Below are positions 37,401 through 47,022 of a stretch of 64,000 bases of DNA, one piece after another. The position numbers and the translations under genes were made by a program. The stretch covers positions 1 to 64,000 of the forward strand of contig CBFFRP010000017.1 of assembly GCA_965644295.1 (NCBI GenBank). Reading direction: 5' to 3'. A model generated the notes under the pieces. It was not told where the DNA came from. It saw nothing but the letters and a program-made list of their open reading frames with translations, and did not search any database. This stretch comes from Paraphysomonas bandaiensis. Lineage: Eukaryota > Chrysophyceae. Position 1 is the stretch's first letter. Each line of letters begins with the position of its first letter.

Positions 37401-37562
37401 ACCTCTCGTGCACTGAAGCTGAACCAAGATGAGCTAGAGCGGTTGAAACTGCGGTCTTCCAGTGTAGGCCGATTTGATTCCATTGACACATTTAACAATA
37501 GTGGAACCGTGACTCCAACTGAGAATCTTAGTAGAAAGAGTAGTAAAGTGTCAATGAAATAG
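28499..37562 (+). CDS. Giant multi-GAF, coiled-coil protein (about 2,803 residues)
   Basis: Fourteen exons keep phase at every junction: 28499-32765, 32820-32899, 32958-33002, 33055-33328, 33373-34081, 34128-34436, 34473-34775, 34832-35329, 35384-35620, 35669-36565, 36615-36818, 36872-37043, 37094-37174, 37227-37562. The N-terminus is a short coiled coil (LNNQIALLQEQLKVVKEERD). Many regions look like diverged GAF domains. The best is about residues 260-420 (DILVFLDDERGDKLVLSAQR, then GSLTEKAIESGTELLV); others lie near 85-235, 470-650, 720-880, 1120-1190, 1300-1420, 1580-1690 and 1750-1850. Short coiled coils separate several (VKEQIHTLECETRKKEELER). The last 400 residues are long coiled coil (for example IASLKSAQAELEEEV) ending in a Ser-rich tail. 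No kinase, cyclase, phosphodiesterase or transmembrane segment is evident. GAF domains bind small ligands or dimerise; here the function is unknown, possibly a scaffold. Domain calls are by eye. Confidence 0.72.
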
Positions 37563-37951
37563 TGCTGGTGTTCTCGTTTTTGAAAAATATGTAGATCTCA
37601 GAATCAAAGTGTAGACGTTGTTGATGTTGTACGCTATGGATCGAGCTGAACTTTGTCTTGCAGTCAAGATCAAGAGGAAAGAAACGCAACCGACCGTACA
37701 AAGAAACAGTACCTCTCTTAATGTAAAGATATTTATAATGAGAGGCCAACCTACCCATCATTTTAATGGCCATTATAGTAGCCATGAAGGGCAATTAATG
37801 GCCATCGTCCTTAATGTTTTCCAAGTTCTAATTCTAATTTCCAAGTTGAAACGTGTTGGAAAATATTTCTTTTTTGTATTCACCTCACATAGCATTCATC
37901 GAATAGTGCCTCTGCTGGCAATAGAAGATCGGTGTCGTTGTAGTACAACGT
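37563..37951. other. No gene
   Basis: Spacer between the multi-GAF stop and a retroposon. An open frame on plus (37618-37998) lacks protein features and runs into the transposon. Confidence 0.35.
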
Positions 37952-38535
37952 GCATGCTTGTGTATATTGAAATTCTTATTATTAGCAATAGGCGTTAAAA
38001 ACCTGCACCAACTTAGTAGCTAGATGAATGCTAGACAAACTAGCTAGACCTCTACCTGTAACTAATCAGTACACACTTTTTTTATCCTACTATTTAACGC
38101 TACGGAAGCTGCTTGTGCGTCGCCGCAAGCACCAAGGTGCGACCACTTCCGCTCTGAGTTCTTAAGGTGGACATCCCGGATGCTTGACTTCAGCAGGCAG
38201 CCCAATACTCCGGTTACCCGTGAGGTGGGCCCTGTCCCGGATGCGCTTGAGGTGGGCCCATTCCTGGATGCCTGCTTATTCGTCAGGGCCCAAAGACGTC
38301 TACACAAGTGACACTTATTGGTGTCCCTTGTACCACACAAGCATTCGGCTATGAGTGAGCAGAGCAATATCTGCTGACTATGTTTGCGGCTCGCGTTAGT
38401 TTCCCAGAGAGAATCTCTCCGGTACTTATCCACCAAAACACCACGAAAAGGTGCGAGTCCGACTTTGTTGAGGGCATGCTACAACGCCTACTGCTAAATA
38501 ACAAGACTTTCAATATATGAGGGCATGCTTGTGTA
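37952..38535 (-). mobile_element. Retroposon family A, full-length SINE-like copy in reverse
   Basis: The 13-mer GCATGCTTGTGTA flanks the insert (37952-37964 and 38523-38535). The body is the reverse complement of the 20355-20872 copy: the 3' tail and stem block at about 37980-38155 and the 5' start CCCTCAACAAAGTCGG at about 38460-38473. Outer-stem bases differ from the other copies yet still pair (CGGAAG with CTTCCG). A second, tiny insertion interrupts the right-hand target duplication (see 38469-38529). Confidence 0.85.
38469..38529 (+). mobile_element. 37-bp 3' tail of family A, nested, with its own TSD
   Basis: ACAACGCCTACTGCTAAATA followed by ACAAGACTTTCAATATA is just the extreme 3' tail of family A in the plus direction. 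It is bordered by TGAGGGCATGCT at 38469-38480 and again at 38518-38529, a 12-bp duplication that overlaps the older element's flank. A twin-priming inversion of the host element is the alternative explanation. Confidence 0.7.
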
Positions 38536-39650
38536 CACAACCGATTTCGTTCTTGGAAAGTAAACTAGATTAGAATACCAATTACCAATTACGATATTAG
38601 CTATTGAACCAAGGAACTAAGCTAAACCTGACGAATAGGTTGAAGCGCAAAAACCAAAAATAATCAGTCCCTTCTAGAATTAACGCACCACTTACTTCAT
38701 CCTTAGCCTCTTCGGACTCGTCATCTCTTTCACTACTTACATCAAGTGAACAATTGTTTTTGTTGTATATGAATTACGCCAGCAGATGTTACTCCTTGCC
38801 TTTAAGAAAAGCAGCGTGTTGAGAGTTGTCTGAGACATTCAATTGCAAGAATATATAAGCCTATCATATATAGTCAGCAGATAATCTATCAACCACGTCA
38901 AATTCATCAGTCGTTTAAGTATCAAAACGCGCACACTTGTGCAACACCAACGTATACACTGTCGTCGCTATCATCATTGATGTCAATATCAGTTCTACAA
39001 ACATTCTATGCACAACCTCTGAGTGCCAAGTTTGAATTTTGACAATCTCATTACTCAAGTTGGGGGCTCAAGCTGATGTATTATTTGAACTATTTCACTT
39101 ATATACTTTATGGCGCAAGTCCTGTGTACGGAGGGTCTCAACATGAAGCGTGAGCAGAATGGAAGCGGAAAGATAAAAGATAATTCCAATATCTTTGATT
39201 ATCGTGTCGAGTGCGTGCTTGCGTCAACAATGACAATATCTTGACACGGGTTTTGTAAAATATGTTATTCACTATTGACCCGTAACATGTATTCGCACCT
39301 CTTTTATACGATACTAATCTATTTTTTGTAATGTTATATATAGTTAATGCACATTGATATATTGATTCGCGCACTATTATGGCAAGAGATATTTCATCTA
39401 TTGTGTATCTTGGTGCATTTGTGTCGGAAGTTCAATAGTACGAGCTACAACACTATTAGCAAAGCACTGTAAAAACCGCAACAGGATATACTGTATTAGA
39501 TTTTCTCAAGAGGAACGGAAAGTAGTAACAATGCTACTCTTCCATGTAGTTCTTGGGGGTACCGTGTTTACTGACTACAACAGAACATCGAATCAGTCCA
39601 AATAACACAAAAAAAACTCATTTAGTGCTTCCCATCCCATTGACAACTTG
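38536..39650. other. No gene recognised
   Basis: AT-rich spacer of about 1.1 kb. No exon, repeat shared with the window or structured RNA was seen. Confidence 0.35.
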
Positions 39651-40130
39651 TTAAATCCACACACTTTTAACATATTTCTTGTAAGACAGCCCAAATTGAT
39701 TTTCGAGTAAAGCAGCCTCTCGAGTCGCCCTGATGTACTGTAGTGGCAACAAAACTAATAGAACAAGTAAGTACAAGGGTCTGTTAAGCAACAATATGTG
39801 TCCAATCAAAGTGGCGGTACCGAAGATATATACTGGGTTCCGGAATTTGGAAAATAGCCCCGTAGTAACTAGGGAATTCGCGACAGGAAACAATGTGCAG
39901 TGCCTTCCTAATTGAATCCTGGCAATCATCCACAGAACTGCAGATGGAAACAAAATTATCATCCCAATTATTGTGCAAAAGTTCCACTCTATCCATCGAA
40001 TGGTGTGATAATGCATAGCCACCAAGCTAGAAGTAGCTCCTAGTCCTTGAATAGTGGCTAACAACTGTCCAACTACTTGTTGCCTTCTCTGTTGTAGTCG
40101 GGCACGACTAGTTCTCACCGCTACACCCAT
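39651..40130 (-). CDS. ICMT/PEMT-like membrane methyltransferase
   Basis: An intronless frame of 159 codons from the ATG at 40130. It has the isoprenylcysteine-carboxyl-methyltransferase-type signature near its C-terminus: LVTTGLFSKFRNPVYIFGT, two close hydrophobic spans (LIGHILLLN, LYLLVLLVLLPLQY), then REAALLENQFGLSYKKYVKS, which contains the family E-x(2)-L and F-G-x-x-Y elements. These enzymes use S-adenosylmethionine and sit in a membrane. Family members range from CaaX-protein methylators to phospholipid methylators, and substrate cannot be told. An upstream frame (40377 to 40288; MTVHRWSSLFHSTVSRAAAG) reads like a mitochondrial presequence and could be a first exon, but would need an intron of about 200 bp. 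Short compared with true ICMT (about 280). Confidence 0.65.
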   Translation of the reverse strand: MGVAVRTSRARLQQRRQQVVGQLLATIQGLGATSSLVAMHYHTIRWIEWNFCTIIGMIILFPSAVLWMIARIQLGRHCTLFPVANSLVTTGLFSKFRNPVYIFGTATLIGHILLLNRPLYLLVLLVLLPLQYIRATREAALLENQFGLSYKKYVKSVWI

Positions 40131-41079
40131 GCTCACTTCAGCGCTCAACTTCAGTGATGACAATCATGTAGTTATTCTTCAGGCTATGGACAGATGAGAC
40201 ACAATGAACTTAAGTACGATTTTCTCCTTTCAGCAGTGAGCTTCCTATTCTTCATTACAGTGTATGATTATTCTCTTGTTTTTATTAAATGTTTGTCGTG
40301 GATGCACTACGAAGTGCCCCTGCAGCTGCTCTGGACACTGTGCTGTGGAATAGTGAGCTCCAGCGGTGCACAGTCATAGTGCAGCAGTATATTATGCCGT
40401 AGTTAAGTAAGTAAGTTATATACAGCTCAAGTACTCACAGTGTGGGGAGTGAAATATCCAACATCTGCAGGCGATACCCGGATATCTAGGGTAGAAAACC
40501 CTTATTTTTCCCATACGTAGAATTCCTACAGTGCTGCTTCTCCTCCTCAAACACTCACACAGCAGGATACATCGCTCATAGACGGATCTACAGATAGATC
40601 TACAGATGGATCTACAGACAGATGTAGGAAGAAGACAGATAGGTCTAGAGACGGATGACGGATGACGGGTAGACAGATAGATAGGCTAAATTTAGAGCTC
40701 GGTGAGCTCTTGTTGTAGGGGTATAATCTCATTCTCTTTCAGTAGTACTTCTATGCGGGGGTTGAGTTTATAGAGCACTTGACGATCTTGAGCTGATTAA
40801 TTTGGTTGAATAACTGCCGTGTGCTGCTTATATGTCCAAAAAGGCATGTATGATATGTGTTACCTGTACTGCGTCATGTATCACTTCCGATCGTAACATT
40901 CCTATTAGATTACTATCCCCAATCAGCTGAAACTCCAATGCATATCTTGGAGTCCAGAGCAGGTTATGTGTTTGATATAAGTTGTCACTCGGACTCATCT
41001 TTTGATAGGGTTGGATAGTGTGTTGCGGGAAGGCAGGGCTGTTGAAGGTATTGAAGCTCGAGACAGTTGGTGTATCAGA
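40131..41079. other. No clear gene; short tandem repeats
   Basis: Upstream of the methyltransferase and of the IFT121 relic. Degenerate 12-16-bp repeats of GATCTACAGAC type lie at about 40575-40625. No WD40 exons of IFT121 are recognisable here. Confidence 0.35.
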
Positions 41080-43495
41080 TACAAAAGCTATGGTGCGAAC
41101 AATAGTTTCGTTTTCCCATCTCCCAGAGCGGGAGAGTCCCATGCTACGTGTCTTCCCAACCTTGAGTTCCTAGTTGCTAACAGTGATTGTTGTTCGCTTG
41201 TTGTATATGAAACTTCTGGAGCCATCTTGGCGTGAACACAGCCCAGCTGCGGAATTCAATTGGAGCTATTATCCACTCAAAGAAGCTTTCGTTTGCTCCG
41301 AAATACGTTAGTATGGGACACAATCACTTGGCCATAGTTAATGATAAGGTAGTATACACGTGGCAGTTTCAGGCTTCTTTTGGTTGTGGTGACGGCCCAG
41401 TGGATCAGATTGTACCTGGCAGGGCATCGCAGTCGAAAGGATGTATTTACAGGCTCAACCCCAGAGACATTCAAGATTCTTACGACGAAGTAATGAACCC
41501 CACCACGTGTATCACTATCAGTGATCGCTATCGGATGATAGGCCGGAAAAGTGGGATGATTACACGACGGCTGATACTTCCGCATCTGAGCATCGAACAC
41601 GAATACCATGTAACATGATGTGTTGAGCCTTTCCGCATAGAGTTGAACTGTCTATCCAATAAGCTAGGTATCATTGATGCAGTCAGAGCTTTCAGTATGA
41701 TTGACCTTGAGGCTTGGGTGCAAGACGGTGTAGAACTAGAGAGAGCAGACGATTGTGTAGGCGAAACGAAATCTTCAACTGAAGGACGTTGTGTCGCACT
41801 AACTGATTGCAAACGTATGAAAGTGGAGCGAAAGGATGTATGGGCACGAGGTGGGCAGACGATACTGATGAAATGCTATGTCATGGAGAAAACGCAGTTA
41901 CAAGTGATACATGGAGAGACATTTAGAAGGGCTAATTGTATCGTCAGGTTTCTCTGTCGGTTCCGAAACCTCGAGATCCGTACCGATAATTTGGTTGAAA
42001 TCGTCAAGCAGCCTATTGAACAACAGCCCCAACCTCCAAGTGGTGATTTGGTTATCGATATTAAGTCGAAAATTCTTCACGAGGTTCGTGACAAAATGAA
42101 TACAGAGAGGGCCTGGGTGTAGGGTATCAGGTTGCTGACAGTGCGCCTCATCCAAGACTATTCCGCTTACTTGCAAAGAGTGCACTGGAAAACCTAGATC
42201 TAACCACGGCAGAGAAATCATGTGTACGATGCAAGGACAATCACGCTATTCACTTAGTACGACAACTTCCCGGAGGTAATATGGAGAGGTATATCTTTCG
42301 TTGTAACTGTGCGTATACGGTGTTTTATAGGCGAGGGGACTACTTACTCGGTATGCCCAATCCTTGCTAAGTAAAGGCAAGAGACTGGAGGCAGTTGAAC
42401 TTTACCGTTGCGCAAATAGGTTTTTACCGACTCACCTATTCTCGTTGGCCATATTGCATAACAAGTAATTTTGCCCCTCTTTGATCAGTACATTCCTAAT
42501 GATTTTTTGTGCATGTTTATTGAAGGCGGCACGGCGTGATGTACATCCTGGCAAAGCGCCTCCAAGTTCTCTCTGCACTTGAGATTGAGCGTCACCGCAT
42601 GAACACTTTGGATCAATCCACTAAAGCAGGCGGGACAGACCTCGAAGGGAACACCACTCAAAATGTAGCCATGGTCACTGCGGCTACCTTGGAGAGCCTG
42701 ATGATGACATCACTTCACACACAGGAAGGTGCGACAGCAACCTTATCTACAACTGAAGGGGCGAGGAAGGCGAGTCGAGCATTCGGAAGTGCGTGACGTG
42801 GGGCTGCGGCCTATCACCACCAGATGCTTGCCCAAAAAGACTGTTTTATGCAGGTGTAATGCGATTCCCGTTTCTTTCACTTAGTGCCTCACATTACAAT
42901 ATGAAACTACGATGGTGCGATGCAGTGCTCTATCAACCTCTACGAGTACGATGATATATTGAATCCTCGTGATATTTATTCGTTACTCGCACTAGCAGCA
43001 TACTTTCTTAACAAGTACTACGGAATCCCCCTTAATCTAGTTGAGTGTTACGAATTGGATATGCTCGTAGCTGGAAACTATCCCAGATATCGCTTAGTCT
43101 GACCGGGATCTAATAGAAACTCTTGTGGTAAAATTATTTGTGAAGCATAGTCCAGTTGACCCAATTACGCTCCCTGATCCTTCCCTCGAGTGCCTGAATG
43201 TTGGCAAGCCCTATAAAGCCTGCGTAATATGAAGGGCTATTTTACAATCACCATCGTATGTTTTTTACAATACTCGCCGCCATCATATCTTGAGCATGAC
43301 CACGGACTAAACTTAGTCTCCGTGTTCTTTGTCACTCACCTATCCCATTTGACAATGGGGGCACAGCTGGTGGTAGCCACTGAAATGGAGAAGTGGCTAT
43401 TTGTCGAGCATGTAAAGAACGTACAGTTCGCGAAATGAAGAAGTATGTAGATGTGTGATAGATGTAAAAGGAAAATATATCGTACTGATATAAGA
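41080..43495 (+). pseudogene. WDR35: IFT121/WDR35 pseudogene, truncated and multiply disrupted
   Basis: Segments match IFT121, an IFT-A subunit of the retrograde ciliary transport train, in the right order: ANSDCCSLV|LRNSIGAII (intron 41203-41246), VVYTWQFQ, LNCLSNKLGIIDAVRAFSMI, MEKTQLQVIHGETFRR, HPRLFRLLAKSALENLDLTT, LLTRYAQSLLSKGKRLEAVE, LQVLSALEIERHR, RGAAAYHHQMLAQ, LYEYDDILNPRDIYSLLALA, FVKHSPVDP and a final C-x2-C pair. Breaks: in-frame TGA at 41616, 42794 (where homologues have Trp before RGAxAYH) and 43230; a compensated frameshift pair at about 41848-41880; frameshifts near 42945 and 43450; loss of some 200 residues of the TPR region at the junction near 42293-42333; and no N-terminal WD40 propeller. 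Each break alone could be a modelling error; together they indicate decay. Confidence 0.8.
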
Positions 43496-43507
43496 CGACC
43501 TACAGTT

Positions 43508-43645
43508 AATAAGCTTTTCGTATGCGACTATCAAAATATTGATTGCAATATTTTGTGAGGTACTTTAACAGAAACAATATTGATGGAATTTTTGGCCGGT
43601 CCACCAACCAATATATAGTTTACAATATATTGTTTCCTAGCCCTG
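43508..43645. mobile_element. Partial hAT-like non-autonomous element
   Basis: Matches the right half of the 59235-60014 element (GACTATCAAAATATTGATTG, TTTTAACAGAAACA-like, GTCCACCAACCAATATAT) and ends TTGTTTCCTAGCCCTG. The left terminus is missing. Confidence 0.65.
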
Positions 43646-44937
43646 TTCTACCCTAAGTGGGGATTCAATTCAATGGGGATTCACGATGCGGTCAGCCAAT
43701 TTTACATATATTGAAAAATTACGATATATTATACAATACAAAATATGATTGCTTTGTGCGTTAAAATACATGACGGAGAGTAGTACAGGAATTGGTTAAA
43801 GAAATAATAGTTTGTTAAAAGTAACTAACGGCATGTTATTATATAATAAACAACCGCAGTTTATACTTTAGTCGCACTTCACACAAACACTAAAAACCAC
43901 GTCAAAGCAATCGACTTGCCATAGATTAATATCATAATTCAAATGGGCATTAGGAATTCATAATATGCACACAACAGATCAATAGGTGAGCACGGCGTGA
44001 CTTATACAAGAGGGATCCGAAATAGATGAATGTAAACGAGCAATACCACCTTGAGATACATTGTGATTGCTTATAAAAAAAGTTTACACTGATAATTTTA
44101 AGAGCTCGTGGTCTTCACCACACTGTACACATCGGATCGTCTGTAATGTACTCAAATTTCTCAAATATGATATGTCACACTTATTGTTCTCCCCATGTGC
44201 AAAATGTTTTCTTCTTTAGTTTTCTGCTTCTATTTCCTTTTTAGTTTAGACTTGTGATTGTACGTTCTCATCCTTAGACACATGCTGACGAGTCTCAAAT
44301 GAAAATATGTAACGTATACTATTGTGGGCAACGTTACGCTTCTTTCTATTTTCGCATTAATAACAAATCATATAAATGCAGCGGTAGTTGCGTTTATTTT
44401 GAGTAGTTCTCATGCGCTGGTAGTACTGAACAGTGCCTCCTCCTCACTGGACTTCGTATCTGGCCCTAGCAATGTCTTCATTTCTTCTGTAGTAACTAGG
44501 TGCCTCTTACTCGGTTTCAATGAATCAGGGGTTTATCATGGTCACGATAAGCATACATTCATAACAATACTGACACATCATAAGGTACCTACACTACGAG
44601 CAGGCAGTATCTATCGAATCTAGATATCTAGATGCATCGCATCGTAGTGGGGGGCTGTATACCTCAATACAGTGGTATACGGTATACTGTCAGTGTGTTG
44701 CAACATCGACGACAAAAAACAGCCATACAACGCCCATCTTCAGTGCCGAGAAGTGACCAGCAGAGAGCAGCACTGCTGTGTATGTGACCATCCGCCTCCA
44801 CATACACCACACAGATACAGATGTCAGAGGCAGCCTTCAGCCCTTCCAGCTTCTATCTTTGAGTAGAGCCTGGACTGCCGCTGTGGTGTTATTATTCCTA
44901 TATTTCATAAGGTTCGTAGGAACTGACCTGCAATAAG
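43646..44937. other. No recognised gene
   Basis: AT-rich spacer. An open frame of 99 codons at 44324-44623 starts at a non-ATG codon, is moderately hydrophobic and is unlike anything known to me. No splice partners were found. Confidence 0.35.
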
Positions 44938-45846
44938 ATGCTCATTGCAAAGCTGCTCTTCGGTTCATGTCTTCTGGTTCACATGATCTGCTGTGTTAAT
45001 TCTGTGGAGCGGATTATATTATCACACCATAAAACTGGAACTGTTTTATCAAGGAAGATATCTCGCTTGATGACTGAGCGCTATGATATCAAGACGATGG
45101 GAAACGGAATAGGAAAGGCAGGCCTACCTGATAATAGTGCGGTCACGCACCTGATGAGAAACCCTTTTAGCATGATATTGTCTGCATACTTCTATCATAC
45201 TAAGACGGAAGAAAACTGGGTTCATTGTAAAATGAATGATCGTCTCCGCTATGTTTATTGCCCCTATGTCTACGACAAATTCAGAGGTGTACAAAAAACA
45301 TTTCGCCACATGACAAATCAATGGAATGGGCAAGTGAACATTACAATGATGTCGAATAATGAAATTGTGAATAAGCTTATTCGGTTTCCGAAAGTGAGGC
45401 ACGACAGCTACCAGTCATACCTGCAGCGAGTATCACCGAACCACGGGGCTTTGTTGGAGTTTATCCGATCTAATGTTCATGATATACCGTCTATGGTGTC
45501 CGATTTTTACACGATTAAGCGGCTGGCAGCTCTTTCTGCACCAGTGCCACACTTTCACAATCTCTGTTTGGGCTCTCTGTTTGGAGTGGATGCCAGCGGC
45601 TCGATATACAACAACATGGAGGCTATATATGATCTCGTCGGTGGATTAGGAATATCCGTCACAGACTGGGAGAAGACGCGTCTACTGAATGGATTACGTA
45701 CTAGTACAGCTCCTAACCATCATCAGACGAATCACACTTCTAATATCAGGGGTGACCTCGAGGTAATGTTGCGACGGTATGATATTGACCAATTCGGGGG
45801 GCTCATGCATGAGTACGAGGCCCTTTTGGGGTGTGCGTTTGACTGA
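44938..45846 (+). CDS. Secreted or Golgi sulfotransferase-like protein, intronless
   Basis: A single frame of 302 codons. Residues 1-22 (LLFGSCLLVHMICCV) form a signal peptide or signal anchor. A PAPS 5'-phosphosulfate loop follows at once (IILSHHKTGTVLSRKI), with the Lys-Thr-Gly core typical of the fold, and a 3'-phosphate region (THLMRNPFSMILSAYFYH) with the conserved Arg and Ser at about residues 69-84. The rest shows only loose similarity to membrane sulfotransferases. It is not closely related to the sulfotransferase at 2746-3832. Lack of introns contrasts with neighbours and suggests retroposition or transfer. Acceptor unknown. Confidence 0.72.
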   Translation: MLIAKLLFGSCLLVHMICCVNSVERIILSHHKTGTVLSRKISRLMTERYDIKTMGNGIGKAGLPDNSAVTHLMRNPFSMILSAYFYHTKTEENWVHCKMNDRLRYVYCPYVYDKFRGVQKTFRHMTNQWNGQVNITMMSNNEIVNKLIRFPKVRHDSYQSYLQRVSPNHGALLEFIRSNVHDIPSMVSDFYTIKRLAALSAPVPHFHNLCLGSLFGVDASGSIYNNMEAIYDLVGGLGISVTDWEKTRLLNGLRTSTAPNHHQTNHTSNIRGDLEVMLRRYDIDQFGGLMHEYEALLGCAFD

Positions 45847-46192
45847 GCAGCGTAGTGGAAGACCATTGCATGTTTATGTCAGCGATAAAGTGCTAGTTTC
45901 AGATGTTAGTTGTTGTTTGGTAGGAGTTCCAGTAAATAAGGAGTGAAGTTATGATTGTGTGTGAAGTGTGTTAAATATCCGGAATTCGAATCCTGGTTGT
46001 CTACCCCAGGCTCTGGTCTATCCTGCCACATTCTTCTGCCTCCTAAGTAAGTAGTGTAGCGCATTACTCATACTCGATATTTGAGTGGTTAAATATTTAA
46101 GCTATGTGCGACTTGCAGAGCTGGGGCTGAATGTCAATGTACTGACATAATAAGGTATTTAGAGTGAGTAGTAATTAGTAAATAGTTTATAT

Positions 46193-46335
46193 CAGGACTA
46201 GGGAACAATGAACAATATATTGCTATACTCTTGTTAGATATCGTTTCATCAATAATATTGATGGAGGTTTTAAACCAATCCAACAATATTATAGCAATAA
46301 TATATTGCAATTTAATATATTGTTCCCTAGCCCTG
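46193..46335. mobile_element. 143-bp hAT-type MITE
   Basis: Terminal inverted repeats CAGGACTAGGGAACAAT and ATTGTTCCCTAGCCCTG. Flanks GTTTATAT and GTTCATAA agree at six of eight positions, as expected for a decayed 8-bp duplication. The interior carries the palindromic ATCAATAATATTGATGG core that the larger copy at 59235 also has. Confidence 0.75.
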
Positions 46336-46652
46336 GTTCATAACACACGTATCTTCGTTATATTAAAAACTTCAGTTTAAATCGAGTGATATTCTTACGA
46401 ATACTGTATAATCATGCTGACTACGTGAATAATATAATACTGGAAAGAAGCATCAAGCAGTCTCTGAAATATCCAGACACCAGACAGTACGTTGCAATGT
46501 ATTATAGATTCACACTTCTTCAGATTTATTTCTAAACCGTCCTCACTACACACAAATTCCTGCGGAGCCCTACTCCAAGGGGCGCCCCCCGGCTAACCCC
46601 TTCTGCATTTCAAGAACTCACGTCCATAAAGAGCTTCTTTCTCGCATACAAG

Positions 46653-46842
46653 TATGGAAGTGGTCGCAGCTTGGTGCTTGCGGCGACGCACAAGCAGCTT
46701 CCGTAGCGTTACATATTACACAGTACGATATGAGAGTTTGCACTAGTTAGTTACATGTAGAAGTCCATCTAGCTTGACTAGTTTTCATCTAGCTAATATC
46801 TGGTGATGATTCTTGACGCTTACTTCTAATAATAAGACTTTC
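46653..46842 (+). mobile_element. Retroposon family A, 3' copy
   Basis: The branched block ATGGAAGTGG ... GCTTGCGGCGACGCACAAGC, AGCTTCCGTAGCG and tail AATAATAAGACTTTCA are clear. Upstream (46550-46620) there is CCAAGGGG...CCCCGG, as in the long copies near 6935, so the copy may extend to about 46545. TSDs not found. Confidence 0.7.
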
Positions 46843-47022
46843 AGACACCCATTAGGGATAGAAGTGAAACTATATTAAGATAAGACATTAAGTGCGTAAT
46901 AAAAACACTGCGACGCACAATTATCCTTAGTAGTATACTTTTAATAGTTTATATTTTTCGTAGGAGAAAATGACGTTGCACTAAATACATATCAGTACTA
47001 ACATAACGAACAATATATATAC

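Larger units (their letters stand above)
45847..47022. other. No gene; two mobile-element relics
   Basis: Holds a MITE-like element at 46193-46335 and a retroposon tail at 46653-46842, described separately. Otherwise AT-rich, non-coding. Confidence 0.4.

Noticed and set aside
41080-43495. Alternative genetic code with TGA as Trp, to explain the in-frame TGAs in IFT121
   Set aside because: TGA ends RPA2 and the DFR-like reductase where the reading frame otherwise finishes, and the relic also has frameshifts and deletions, so decay explains all breaks.
44324-44623. 99-codon open frame
   Set aside because: It has no ATG at the start, no known motif and no splice partner; chance cannot be excluded.
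45975-46010. AATTCGAATCC as a tRNA T-arm
   Set aside because: The stem does not pair properly and no acceptor, D or anticodon arm lies at the right distance.
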